A DNA stretch of 64,000 bases from an uncultured Clostridia bacterium. Its GTDB lineage: Bacteria; Bacillota; Clostridia; Oscillospirales; Acutalibacteraceae. Shown piece after piece: positions 52,594-61,604 of the stretch. The stretch lies in assembly GCA_937907605.1 (NCBI GenBank), contig CALCYI010000027.1, positions 10,788-74,787 on the forward strand, read 5' to 3'. How positions within the stretch are numbered: the stretch's first letter is position 1; each line of letters opens with the position of its first letter. Below the pieces are notes generated by a model that saw nothing but the letters and a program-made list of their open reading frames with translations, searched no databases and was not told the DNA's origin. A program made the translations under genes and the position numbers.

Positions 52594-53211
52594 CTATTCC
52601 TCGTTTTCAAAGATTGAAGAAATCAGGTTTTCATATACCTTTGCGGGATTAGTTAAGAACTTTTCCTTAATCATCTCCGCCTGTTCCATTGTCGGCGCGA
52701 ATAGGCTAAGCTTCATAAAATCCGTGCTTCCTCCGGTGACGTGAAGCTCAACGGTATAGTAATCGCCGTTGTCGATAATCTCGGTCTTGTTTTCCTTTCT
52801 GAACTGCTCCTTAGCGATTATCTTCTGACAAAGCTCAATGCCTATTACTCTTACCGTATAGGGAAGGTCTTTTTCTATTAATTCAACCTCGGCGTTGCTG
52901 TCGCTGCTGAGCTCTAAGGTTTTGTCCTTGTTCTCCTTAATTGTACCGTTTTTTATCAGCTTTGCAATCGCGTTATTTACCTCAAAGTAATTAGCAAGCT
53001 CGCCCTCGGTTAGAGCGTTTGATATAACGTCTGCGGTCACCTTGCCGCTGAGATTTGCAATTATATAGCATACCATGAGGTGAATTGAGCTCACGCTCCT
53101 GAGCCCTCCCGCTTTAACGCCACCCATGAACGCGTCAAAGTGAAGGCGGGAGTCAAGCTCGTTCTCGCTCATAGCCTCAAGTTCCTTTTCTTTGTTTTCA
53201 TTAATGCTCAT
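52594..53211 (-). CDS. DUF4364-like protein
   Basis: 205 residues. A winged-helix-like N-terminal half (SIHLMVCYIIANLSGKVTADVISNALTEGELANYFEVNNAIAKL) is followed by a beta-rich C-terminal domain. The pattern fits the DUF4364 family of clostridia, which is thought to be DNA-binding; function unknown. It faces away from trmK and shares its 89-base upstream region. Confidence 0.75.
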   Translation of the reverse strand: MSINENKEKELEAMSENELDSRLHFDAFMGGVKAGGLRSVSSIHLMVCYIIANLSGKVTADVISNALTEGELANYFEVNNAIAKLIKNGTIKENKDKTLELSSDSNAEVELIEKDLPYTVRVIGIELCQKIIAKEQFRKENKTEIIDNGDYYTVELHVTGGSTDFMKLSLFAPTMEQAEMIKEKFLTNPAKVYENLISSIFENEE

Positions 53212-53262
53212 ATATCTTCACCGATTTTCGTTTTTTGATAGTATAACACATTATACTTAAAC

Positions 53263-53291
53263 TTGCAAACCTTTCATATATAATGTATAAT
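53263..53291 (+). promoter_or_regulatory. Promoter of trmK, giving a leaderless mRNA
   Basis: TTGCAA, 17-base spacer, TATAAT at 53286-53291. The expected transcription start (about 53298-53301) coincides with the trmK start codon at 53301, and no SD is present. Confidence 0.7.
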
Positions 53292-53300
53292 AATTATATT

Positions 53301-53936
53301 ATGATTAAGCTTACGAACAGACTTGAAGCCTGCGCTTCTTTGGTAAGAAACGGCGCAAGGCTTGCCGACATAGGCTGTGACCACGGATATATTCCCGTTT
53401 TTCTTGTAAGCAAGGGTATAATACCCTCTGCAGTCGCCGCCGATATTAACGAGGGACCGCTCTCCTCGTGTATGAGCCTTGTAAGAATGAGCGGACTTGA
53501 AAACAGTATAAAATGCGTATTGTCCGACGGGCTTGACAGTATTGCCGAGGACGAAATCGATGATATTTTAATAGCAGGTATGGGCGGAGAGCTTATTGCC
53601 GACCTTCTGTCAAGATGTCCTTACGTAAAAAATAAGCACCTTATCCTAAATCCGATGACTCACCCCGAGCTTACGCGTAAATGGCTTTATGAGAACGGTT
53701 TTGAGATTGACAGGGATTTTATCGTTGCGGATTCAAAACACCATTACAGCGTGTTTGACGCGTATTATACGGGCATAAATAAAGAAAAGACCGAGGCTGA
53801 TTACTACCTCGGTAATATTAAGGATTTTAGAGATGGGGAATACTTCCTTCATCTGATTAATTATCTTGAAAATAAACAGAAGGGCGGCGCGGATTATTCC
53901 GCCGTTATATCCGCAATTAAGGAGAAAATACAATGA
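53301..53936 (+). CDS. trmK: tRNA (adenine22-N1)-methyltransferase TrmK
   Basis: 211 residues from ATG 53301 (MIKLTNRLEACASLV). SAM motif LADIGCDHGYIPVFL, then DDILIAGMGGELIADLL and LNPMTHPELTRKWL with DSKHHYSVF, as in B. subtilis YqfN. It makes m1A22 in tRNA. It overlaps the Nif3 gene by 4 bases, the same neighbour as in Bacillus. Confidence 0.93.
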   Translation: MIKLTNRLEACASLVRNGARLADIGCDHGYIPVFLVSKGIIPSAVAADINEGPLSSCMSLVRMSGLENSIKCVLSDGLDSIAEDEIDDILIAGMGGELIADLLSRCPYVKNKHLILNPMTHPELTRKWLYENGFEIDRDFIVADSKHHYSVFDAYYTGINKEKTEADYYLGNIKDFRDGEYFLHLINYLENKQKGGADYSAVISAIKEKIQ

Positions 53937-54679
53937 CAACCGTTAAAAATATTTATGATTATATTAACTCAATCGCTCCGTATTGCGAGCAGGAGGAGTG
54001 GGATAATTCGGGACATCTCGTAGGTGACTTCAGAGCAGAGGTGAAGAAGTGCGTAATGGCGCTTGACGCTACTAAGGCGGTCTGCTCGTATGCAAGGGAT
54101 ATCGGCGCCGATTTAGTGCTTACCCACCATCCGATTATCTTTTCGGGAATTAAGGAGCTCAAGGCTGATTCTGCGGTGTATATCCTTGCAAATTCGGGAA
54201 TTTCTGCTCTTTGCGCGCATACTAATTTTGATATAGCAAACGGCGGAATTAACGATAATTTAGCCTCTCTTTTAGGACTGAAAAATACCGAGCATATAGA
54301 GAATTCTCTTTTGGTAGTCGGCGAGCTTGATAAGGAAATGAGCATTGACGACTTTGCAGAGCTTGTCAGCGATACGCTGAACGTTTCGGGCATAAGGTTT
54401 ACCGATACGGAAAAGCTAATAAAAAAGGTCGCCGTCGGCGGCGGTGCCTGCGGCGAATACGCCGAAATCGCTGCGAAGTATGCGGACTGCTTCGTTACGG
54501 GCGATATGAAGTATCACGAGATGCTTGAAGCGTCCGAAAACGGCTTCTGTGTTATCTCCGCAGGACATTTTGAAACGGAGAACGAAGCGTTTTTAATGCT
54601 TAAAAGTAAGCTTGATAAAATATTTACCGACGTGGAGTTTTTAATTGCTCCCGTTCAGAATCCGATTAAATCAGTATAA
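53933..54679 (+). CDS. Nif3-like dinuclear metal centre protein (YqfO)
   Basis: 248 residues. Metal ligands appear in LVLTHHPIIFSG, CAHTNFDIANGGINDNLA and AGHFETE. The family (GTP cyclohydrolase I type 2 / NIF3) has an uncertain biochemical role. The 130-residue PII-like insert of Bacillus YqfO is absent, so this is the short form. It is coupled to trmK by ATGA overlap. Confidence 0.92.
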   Translation: MTTVKNIYDYINSIAPYCEQEEWDNSGHLVGDFRAEVKKCVMALDATKAVCSYARDIGADLVLTHHPIIFSGIKELKADSAVYILANSGISALCAHTNFDIANGGINDNLASLLGLKNTEHIENSLLVVGELDKEMSIDDFAELVSDTLNVSGIRFTDTEKLIKKVAVGGGACGEYAEIAAKYADCFVTGDMKYHEMLEASENGFCVISAGHFETENEAFLMLKSKLDKIFTDVEFLIAPVQNPIKSV

Positions 54680-54683
54680 GATA

Positions 54684-56366
54684 ATGGCACTTGACGGAAT
54701 ATATTTACATCTGTTAAAAAATGAAATATGCGAAGCCTTAATCGGCTCAAGGGTTGATAAGATATATCAGCCCTCAAAGGACGAGCTCCTCATAACCTTT
54801 AGGACTTATGACGGGGTTAAAAAGCTTATGCTCTCCGCACGCGCTGACTCTGCGAGGATACACCTTACAAACCAGTACGCTGAAAATCCTAAGAACCCGC
54901 CTATGCTCACTATGCTGCTTAGAAAGCATTTATCGGGCGCAAGACTTAAGGCGGTTAATCAGGACGGCTTTGAGCGTATTTTGTCACTTCATTTTGATGC
55001 GTCTAACGAGCTCGGTGACCCTGTAAGCTTCAGGCTTGTTATCGAAATTATGGGACGTCACAGCAATATAATCCTTGTTGACGGGGAGGGAAGAATAGTC
55101 GAATGCGTGAAGCGCATTGACGAAACGAAGTCAAGCGTGCGCGAGGTTCTCCCGGGGCTTATGTACGAGCTTCCACCTGCGCAGAAAAAGATGAATATCC
55201 TTACCGATAGAATCGGCGATATCGACAAGGCAATTACTTTACAGCATACTTCAAAAGCGAAAGCCGCTCAGGCGGTATTGCAGGGGATTTCACCGATTGT
55301 CGCAAGGGAGCTTGAGCACGGTATGGGGCTCTTTGAGCTGAGGGACGCGGTTAATAATCCGAAACCTACCGCCGTTATTATCGACAAGCCTAAGGATTTT
55401 ACCTTCTTTGTGCCGAAGCAGTACGGCGATTTATGCGAGCTTAAGAGCTTTGACTCTTGCAGCGAGCTTATAGATTATTTCTACTATGAGCAGGTCAAGC
55501 TTGAGCGTATTAAGCAGAGAAGCAACGACCTATTTCGCCGCCTTACTACTTTGCAGGAACGCGCAGTAAGAAAGGCAATAAACAGGAAAAACGAGCTTAA
55601 GGACTGCGAGGGCAAGGAGGAGCTAAAGGTTTACGGTGACCTTATCAGTTCAAATTTATACCGTCTTGAAAAGGGTGCGGTTTTCTACGATTTAGAGAAC
55701 TACTATGATGATAATAACACTGTAAGAATTTCTGCAGACCCGACCCTGACGCCCGTTCAGAACGCGCAGAAATACTATAAGGAATACCGCAAAAAACAGG
55801 TCGCCGAGCAGAAGCTTACTGGCTTTATAAAGCAGGCTGAGGAGGAACGCGAATACCTTGAAAGCGTTATCGACGCACTCTCCCGCGCGGAGACCGAGGC
55901 TGAAATAACCGCTATAAAGAATGAGCTGTACGACGCGGGTTTCCTCGGACGGCGTGCTACTAAAAAGAGCAGGGAAAGGAAGCTCCCGCCGAAAAAGTTT
56001 CTTTCAACCGAGGGCTTTATTATTCAGCTCGGGCGCAATAACGTTCAGAACGATGAGCTCACTCTTAAGAGCTCTAAGAATTACGATTTATGGTTTCACG
56101 TTAAGGACGCCGCAGGCTGTCACGTGGTAGTGACTGCTGACAAGGAGAAGCCCTTTACAGACAAACTGATACGCGAGGCTGCTATGCTCGCTGCTTACAA
56201 TTCAAAGGCTCATTCTTCTTCAAACGTAGCAGTCGATTATACGATAATCAAGAATGTTCATAAGCCAAACGGCGCAAAGCCGGGTATGGTAATATATGAC
56301 AGCTATAATACCGAATACGTAACTCCGAATGAGGAGGAGCTAAAGGAGATTAAGGAAATTGAGTAA
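54684..56366 (+). CDS. rqcH: Ribosome quality control protein RqcH (NFACT/FbpA family)
   Basis: 560 residues from ATG 54684 (MALDGIYLHLLKNEICEALI). NFACT-N and helix-hairpin regions, a coiled coil about residues 270-440, and the NFACT-R domain with KNYDLWFHVKDAAGCHVVV and HSSSNVAVDYT. RqcH adds Ala tails to nascent chains on stalled 50S subunits. Older names call it a fibronectin-binding protein. It overlaps ispD by 8 bases. Confidence 0.93.
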   Translation: MALDGIYLHLLKNEICEALIGSRVDKIYQPSKDELLITFRTYDGVKKLMLSARADSARIHLTNQYAENPKNPPMLTMLLRKHLSGARLKAVNQDGFERILSLHFDASNELGDPVSFRLVIEIMGRHSNIILVDGEGRIVECVKRIDETKSSVREVLPGLMYELPPAQKKMNILTDRIGDIDKAITLQHTSKAKAAQAVLQGISPIVARELEHGMGLFELRDAVNNPKPTAVIIDKPKDFTFFVPKQYGDLCELKSFDSCSELIDYFYYEQVKLERIKQRSNDLFRRLTTLQERAVRKAINRKNELKDCEGKEELKVYGDLISSNLYRLEKGAVFYDLENYYDDNNTVRISADPTLTPVQNAQKYYKEYRKKQVAEQKLTGFIKQAEEEREYLESVIDALSRAETEAEITAIKNELYDAGFLGRRATKKSRERKLPPKKFLSTEGFIIQLGRNNVQNDELTLKSSKNYDLWFHVKDAAGCHVVVTADKEKPFTDKLIREAAMLAAYNSKAHSSSNVAVDYTIIKNVHKPNGAKPGMVIYDSYNTEYVTPNEEELKEIKEIE

Positions 56367-57039
56367 TGTTGCTATCGTTCTCGGTGCAGGCTCGGGAACG
56401 CGTATGAAAAGCGAAAAGAATAAAATGCTCCTTGAAATTATGGGCAAAACCGTAATTGAGCGGAGCGTTGAGGCATTTCTTGAGCTCAGCGAGGTTGACG
56501 AGATTATAGTTACCGCGCGTGAGCAGGAGCTTGATACCTATCTTGAGCTTTTCTACGACGACAGGATAACCTTCGTAATCGGCGGCGCAACCCGCCAGGA
56601 GAGCGTGAGAAACGCCGTAGAAACGATTGACGAAGCCGATTTGATAATTATTCACGACGGCGCAAGACCTTTTATCAAAACTGAGGATATTATTGCAACA
56701 ATTAACGCCGCGCGTGAACACGGCGCCGCTGCGGTAGGCGTACCCGTTAAGGATACTATCAAGGTGATTGATACCGATAATTTCGTTGTAAGCACACCCG
56801 AGCGCTCAACTCTCTTCGCCGTTCAGACTCCGCAGGTGTTCAGCTTTGAGCTTTATAAAAAGGCGCTTGACTCCGCGCAGGAAAAGGGGCTTGATTTTAC
56901 CGACGACTGTCAGCTTATTGAGGCTGCGGGCGGAAAGGTTAAGATGGTAGAGGGCGATTATTCTAATATCAAAATCACAACGCCCGACGACATCGCGCTC
57001 GCTGAAAACATCATTCTTCAGAGATTAAGGAGGAATTAG
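56359..57039 (+). CDS. ispD: 2-C-methyl-D-erythritol 4-phosphate cytidylyltransferase IspD
   Basis: 226 residues from TTG 56359 (SD in TAAGGA). CTP-binding [31 protein letters not shown] and [13 protein letters not shown]. It is the third step of the MEP isoprenoid pathway and is directly followed by ispF, the fifth. Confidence 0.95.
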   Translation: MSNVAIVLGAGSGTRMKSEKNKMLLEIMGKTVIERSVEAFLELSEVDEIIVTAREQELDTYLELFYDDRITFVIGGATRQESVRNAVETIDEADLIIIHDGARPFIKTEDIIATINAAREHGAAAVGVPVKDTIKVIDTDNFVVSTPERSTLFAVQTPQVFSFELYKKALDSAQEKGLDFTDDCQLIEAAGGKVKMVEGDYSNIKITTPDDIALAENIILQRLRRN

Positions 57040-57040
57040 A

Positions 57041-57508
57041 ATGCGTATAGGTCACGGATACGACGTACATAAGTTAGTAGAGGGAAGAAAGCTCATTATC
57101 GGCGGCGTGGAAATCCCGTATTCCCTCGGTTTGCTCGGACATAGCGATGCCGACGTGCTTCTTCACGCAATATCCGACGCGCTTCTCGGCGCGTGCGCAA
57201 TGGGCGATATCGGCGGGATGTTCCCCGATACCGACGAAAAGTGGCGCGGCGCGGACTCTCTTAAGCTTCTTGAAGCAGTTGTTAAAAGAATTAACGACGC
57301 GGGTTATACCGTTGAGAATATCGACTCCACTCTTATTGCCCAGAAGCCAAAAATGCAGCCGTATATTGAATTAATGAGGGCAAACATTGCCTCAGCCTGC
57401 GGTGTTGATATTTCCTGCGTGAGCGTTAAGGCTACCACTGAGGAGCGCCTCGGCTTCACAGGCAGGGAGGAGGGCATTTCCGCCCACGCCGTATGTCTTG
57501 TAAAATAA
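57041..57508 (+). CDS. ispF: 2-C-methyl-D-erythritol 2,4-cyclodiphosphate synthase IspF
   Basis: 155 residues. [11 protein letters not shown] provides zinc ligands Asp and His, with [31 protein letters not shown] and [22 protein letters not shown]. It begins one base after ispD; SD AGGAGGAA. The pair works on one pathway. Confidence 0.97.
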   Translation: MRIGHGYDVHKLVEGRKLIIGGVEIPYSLGLLGHSDADVLLHAISDALLGACAMGDIGGMFPDTDEKWRGADSLKLLEAVVKRINDAGYTVENIDSTLIAQKPKMQPYIELMRANIASACGVDISCVSVKATTEERLGFTGREEGISAHAVCLVK

Positions 57509-57518
57509 CCTTAGTTTT

Positions 57519-57550
57519 AACCGTTTTCCATTGACAAGGAAAGCGGTTAA
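57519..57550 (+). promoter_or_regulatory. Inverted repeat bracketing the -35 box of the sulfosugar operon
   Basis: AACCGTTTTCC and GGAAAGCGGTT are inverted copies (one G-T mismatch) separated by 8 bases; the -35 box TTGACA lies wholly in the spacer. This is the place and size expected of a repressor operator. There is no T-run for a terminator. Confidence 0.7.
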
Positions 57551-57559
57551 TATTATAAT
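57531..57559 (+). promoter_or_regulatory. Perfect-consensus promoter of the GH31 operon
   Basis: TTGACA (57531-57536), 17 bases, TATAAT (57554-57559), 38 bases before the first gene. Confidence 0.88.
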
Positions 57560-57597
57560 TACTATAAGTATGTAAATACATAATAAGGAGTATAATT

Positions 57598-59583
57598 ATG
57601 TTAAAATTTGTAAGAAATGAAAGGGCTCTTGACCTGCTGCTCGACGACAGAAAGGTTTATTCTATTGATCCGTATGCTCCCGCTCCTATTCAGGTCGGCA
57701 ACGGCGAAAATACGTACTCGATGAGCCACGGCAGCTTTAAGATTAAAGAGGCGCTCAGCGAAAAGAAATTCGTTAAGCTTACCAATATTGCAAACTCCGA
57801 CGAAAGCGCGCTTATCTCCACCAATTTCGGCGATATTCAGCTTGATATAGAGCAGGGAAGAAGAATAAGGGTAACCTTCAGCGGCTTTGCGGATTTTAAC
57901 AGGCTCTGGATTACTCTTCCGTCTGAAAAGGAAGAGTGTCTTTACGGCAGCGGCGAGGTTTTCTCCGAATTTAACCTCAAGGGCAAGCACGCTAACGTGT
58001 GGGTTGCGGAGCATATCAACGCGCTCCAGATAGGTAAAAAGCTTATAAAGCAGGTTGTGGGTATTAAAAACACCACGCGCAAGCAGGCATTTAAGAAGTA
58101 TGAAACCTATTATGCTCAGCCCACCTTTATATCATCAAAAAAATATTTCTTCCATTCGCTCACTACCGCAAGAGCTGAGTTTGATTTCACTAAGGATAAC
58201 GAAACCGTTATTAAGACCGACCAGATTGCAGGCTTTTATATCGGTTTCGGCGAAAGCTTTGAGGACTTAATGAATAACCTCTCCTGCGTTCTCGGCAGAC
58301 AGCCCGAGCTTCCCGATTGGGTATTCGACGGTCATATTCTCGGTATTCAGGGCGGAACCGATACTTTACTTTCAAAGATTAAGACTGCGCAGGACGCAGG
58401 CATACCCGTAAACGGCGCGTGGATTCAGGACTGGGAGGGTAGGCGCGTTACCGCCGTAGGTAAGCAGCTCTGCTGGAACTGGGAATGGGACAGCGAGCTT
58501 TATCCCGCCCTTGATGAGAAGATTAAGGAGCTCGGCGAAAAGGGAATTAAGGTTCTCGGTTACATCAACCCGTTCCTTGCCGTTGAAAAGCCGCTTTATA
58601 AGGAAGCGAGCGAAAAGGGTTATACCGTAAAGAATAAAGAGGGCAAGGACTATTACGTAACGATTACGACCTTCCCCGCGGCTATGATTGACCTTACCAA
58701 CCCTGATGCGTGGGAATGGATTAAGGGCGTTATTAAAAAGAATATGATTGAGTTCGGTCTCGGCGGCTGGATGGCAGACTTCGGCGAGTATCTTCCCACC
58801 GACTGCGTGCTTTACAGCGGCGAGGATCCGGAGCTTGTACATAATACCTGGCCTGCACGCTGGGCGCAGGTAAACCGCGAAGCTGTCGAGGAGGCTGGCA
58901 AGCTCGGCGAGATTATGTTCTTTACTCGCGCGGGTTATTCCGCAACGCCGAAATACTCAACAATGATGTGGTGCGGCGATAATCATACTGATTTTTCAAT
59001 TGATTTCGGACTTCCGAGCGTTATTCCCGCAATGCTAAGCCTTACCTGCTGCGGCTTCGGACTTTCGCATAGCGACGTCGGCGGCTATACCTCGTTTTTT
59101 AACCTTAAGAGGAGCGAGGAGCTCTATATGCGTTGGTGCGAAATGAACGCGTTTACTCCCGTTATGAGAGGTCACGAGGGGCTTAATCCCGACCTTAACG
59201 CTCAGCACGATGCAAGCGAAAAGGTGCTCTCGCATAACGCGAAATATGCACAGCTTCACGCGAAGCTTAAGCCGTATATTAAAGCCGCGGTTAAGAAGAA
59301 CGCTGAGGACGGACTTGCCGTTATCAGACCTCTGTTCTTCCACTATGACGAAAAGGAAGCCTATGAGGAGGCTTACGAATACCTGCTTGGCAGGGATATT
59401 CTCGTAGCTCCTGTATTAAAGCAGGGTGCGGTTACCCGCGAGGTTTATCTTCCCGAGGACGAGTGGGTTCACCTCTGGAGCGGTAAGGAATATCGCGGCG
59501 GTCATCACCTCGTAAGCGCACCGATAGGGGAAATCCCGGTATTTATTCGTAAGGGTGCCGAGGTTCTTGAATTACTTAAATAA
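57598..59583 (+). CDS. yihQ: GH31 alpha-glycosidase, sulfoquinovosidase (YihQ)-like
   Basis: 661 residues, no signal peptide. From memory of E. coli YihQ, the match is close: GGWMADFGEYLPTD holds the nucleophile (Asp394), WCGDNHTDFS the acid/base (Asp461), then SHSDVGGYTS, AFTPVMRGHEG and LLGRDILVAPV. Of the YihQ sulfoquinovose-binding set Gln262-Gln288-Arg301-Trp304-Tyr508, both Gln (IQGG, WIQDW), Trp (Trp293) and Tyr (GGYTS) are present, but the Arg position is Gln290 (VGKQLCW). So the sulfoquinovosidase call is likely but not certain. It leads a sulfonate-flavoured operon. Confidence 0.82.
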   Translation: MLKFVRNERALDLLLDDRKVYSIDPYAPAPIQVGNGENTYSMSHGSFKIKEALSEKKFVKLTNIANSDESALISTNFGDIQLDIEQGRRIRVTFSGFADFNRLWITLPSEKEECLYGSGEVFSEFNLKGKHANVWVAEHINALQIGKKLIKQVVGIKNTTRKQAFKKYETYYAQPTFISSKKYFFHSLTTARAEFDFTKDNETVIKTDQIAGFYIGFGESFEDLMNNLSCVLGRQPELPDWVFDGHILGIQGGTDTLLSKIKTAQDAGIPVNGAWIQDWEGRRVTAVGKQLCWNWEWDSELYPALDEKIKELGEKGIKVLGYINPFLAVEKPLYKEASEKGYTVKNKEGKDYYVTITTFPAAMIDLTNPDAWEWIKGVIKKNMIEFGLGGWMADFGEYLPTDCVLYSGEDPELVHNTWPARWAQVNREAVEEAGKLGEIMFFTRAGYSATPKYSTMMWCGDNHTDFSIDFGLPSVIPAMLSLTCCGFGLSHSDVGGYTSFFNLKRSEELYMRWCEMNAFTPVMRGHEGLNPDLNAQHDASEKVLSHNAKYAQLHAKLKPYIKAAVKKNAEDGLAVIRPLFFHYDEKEAYEEAYEYLLGRDILVAPVLKQGAVTREVYLPEDEWVHLWSGKEYRGGHHLVSAPIGEIPVFIRKGAEVLELLK

Positions 59584-59592
59584 GAGGAAGCT

Positions 59593-60258
59593 ATGTTAAA
59601 GCATTTAAACGACGTTAACGACGTAAAAATATACTCCGTATTTGACGATGATTTCAAAAGCTTCGGAAGGATTGTAAAGGGATATAACTTTACAGAAATT
59701 ATTGACTATATGGAGAAAAAAACCGATATTCCCGAAAACGGCAACGTCTATTTCCCGAGCATTGAGGAGATGGAGAGCACTGCGGTTTTCAGCGAGGTCA
59801 GCGACGTGCTCTACGGCGGTATGCCGATTCAGATTGGCTACTGCAACGGACGCAACATCACCTACAACGGCTTTGAATACCATAAGGGGAGCGAGATAAA
59901 TATTGCCGTAACCGATTTTATGCTCGTTCTCGGTCATAGCTGGGATATTGAGGATAATAGGTACTATGTCGGTGATGAAAAGGTTTTCTTCGTGCCGAAG
60001 GGAACTGCGATAGAAATGTACCAGACCACGCTGCACCTCTCGCCCTGCAGAGTCAGCGACGAGGGCTTCAAGGATATAGTAATCCTCCCTCGAGGTACTA
60101 ACACTCCGCTTGAGAGTAAAAGAAAGAAAGGCGACGAGGAGAGCGTAATACTCCTTCAAAGGAATAAATGGGTTATTGCACATAAGGACAGAGAACCGCT
60201 TGTAAAGCAAGGCGCTTTTACGGGCTTAATCGGAGAAAATAAGGAATTAAGGTATTAG
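59593..60258 (+). CDS. DUF4867-like, cupin-type protein
   Basis: 221 residues. It has beta-rich segments with possible metal ligands in LVLGHSWDIED, VFFVPKGTAIEMYQ and TTLHLSPCRVSDEG, a cupin-like layout. I associate this pattern with DUF4867 of Firmicutes, proteins found beside isomerase and YihQ-like genes. It may be an accessory sugar isomerase or epimerase. SD AGAGGAAG is good; it lies 9 bases after the GH31 gene. Confidence 0.72.
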   Translation: MLKHLNDVNDVKIYSVFDDDFKSFGRIVKGYNFTEIIDYMEKKTDIPENGNVYFPSIEEMESTAVFSEVSDVLYGGMPIQIGYCNGRNITYNGFEYHKGSEINIAVTDFMLVLGHSWDIEDNRYYVGDEKVFFVPKGTAIEMYQTTLHLSPCRVSDEGFKDIVILPRGTNTPLESKRKKGDEESVILLQRNKWVIAHKDREPLVKQGAFTGLIGENKELRY

Positions 60259-60269
60259 GAGAAAAGACT

Positions 60270-61604
60270 ATGGCATTTACGTATTTATATATCCCGATTG
60301 GCGTGCCTACCTTCCATCTTGAAAGCGCGCAGAAGGAGTTTGATAAATCCGTTGAATTATTAAAGAGCATTGACAAGGGCGTTGTTGTACCCTCTGAAAT
60401 GCTCCTCAGCATTGATAAGCTGAACGCTTTTATTAAGGGCAGAAAGCCCGACCTTGTAATAGTGCAAAATATCACCTTCGCAAACGGCGCGTATATCGCC
60501 GAGGTGCTCAGGAGAATTGACTCACCAGTGCTTCTCTGGACTTTGAGGGAGCCCGTAATCGACGGAACGAGGCTGAGGCTCAATTCGCTTACAGGCGCTT
60601 ATTCCGCCGCTAACGTGCTTCACGAATTCGGCAGGCCGTTTGAGTATATTTTCGGCTCTCCCGAGGAGGAGAACGTTAAGAAAAAGATTGCCTCAACCGT
60701 TGTAGCCGCAAAAGTTAAAAAGGCGCTTAAGTCGCTTACAATCGCACAGGTTGGTCATACTCCGCAGGGCTTCGGCTTCGGCAGGGCGCTCGACATGGAG
60801 GTTATGACGACCTTCGGTTCTACGCTTACCTCGATTGAAGCGCGTGAGCTTATCAATAAGGCAAAGCTCTATTCCGACGATGATATTAAGGAATACCTTG
60901 AGGATGCGAAGAAGCGTATTAACGGACTTGACGAAATCAAAGAGAAGAACGTGCTTGACTTCGCAAGGCTTTACAGGGCTTACGACGAGTTCGTAAAGGA
61001 TAATAATATCGGCGCTCTTTCCTCGCGCTGCTGGCCTGATTTCTTCACCGCCTTCGGTACTCCCGTATGCTCTGTGCTCGGTATTCTTAACGACCTCGGC
61101 GTAGCCTCAGCTTGTGAGGCTGATACCTACGGCGCGCTTTCAATGTATATTTCGCGCTTCTTAACCGATAAATCCGCCTTCTTCGGCGATCCCGTTTCGA
61201 TGAACGAGAAGGAGAATACCGTTACGTTCTGGCATTGCGGTATGGCTGCGTGCTCGCTTGCAAGGACGGACACGGGCGCTTGCGCGGGGCTTCATTGTAA
61301 CAGGAAAATTGGTCCTACTCTTGAGTTCGGCTGTAAGGCTGAGCCCGAGGTAACGATTTTCAGAATCGGCAAAAAGCCCGACGGTACGTTCCGCTTTATT
61401 ATCGCGGGCGGCGAAGCGCTTAATAAGCCTCAGCAGTTCTACGGAACCTCAATAGTTATAAAAACAGAAAACTCCGCCTCTGACTTTGTTAATAAGTCCG
61501 TCAAGGCGGGCTGGGAGCCTCATTTTGCGGTTGCAATGGGCGATATTAAGGAGGAGCTTGAAGCTCTTGCAAATATGCTTGGTATTGAGGTAGAAAAGTA
61601 TTAA
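60270..61604 (+). CDS. L-fucose/L-arabinose isomerase-like protein
   Basis: 444 residues, no membrane segment. Rossmann-like N-terminal half (DLVIVQNITFANGAYIAEVL, VLLWTLREP), then IAQVGHTPQGFGFG, and SSRCWPDFFTAFGTPVCSVLGILND with CEADTYGALSMYI, where Glu and Asp are the usual metal ligands of the fucose/arabinose isomerase fold. In this operon it is the best candidate for isomerising the released sugar, for example sulfoquinovose to sulfofructose. It overlaps the TauE gene by one base. Confidence 0.8.
   Translation: MAFTYLYIPIGVPTFHLESAQKEFDKSVELLKSIDKGVVVPSEMLLSIDKLNAFIKGRKPDLVIVQNITFANGAYIAEVLRRIDSPVLLWTLREPVIDGTRLRLNSLTGAYSAANVLHEFGRPFEYIFGSPEEENVKKKIASTVVAAKVKKALKSLTIAQVGHTPQGFGFGRALDMEVMTTFGSTLTSIEARELINKAKLYSDDDIKEYLEDAKKRINGLDEIKEKNVLDFARLYRAYDEFVKDNNIGALSSRCWPDFFTAFGTPVCSVLGILNDLGVASACEADTYGALSMYISRFLTDKSAFFGDPVSMNEKENTVTFWHCGMAACSLARTDTGACAGLHCNRKIGPTLEFGCKAEPEVTIFRIGKKPDGTFRFIIAGGEALNKPQQFYGTSIVIKTENSASDFVNKSVKAGWEPHFAVAMGDIKEELEALANMLGIEVEKY

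Noticed and set aside
57519..57550. Terminator of the ispD-ispF operon
   Set aside because: The inverted repeat has no T-run and contains the next operon's -35 box, so an operator is more likely.
59605..60210. Minus-strand reading frame of 201 codons opposite the DUF4867-like gene
   Set aside because: The plus-strand gene has an SD, operon context and cupin-like motifs; the antisense frame has none.
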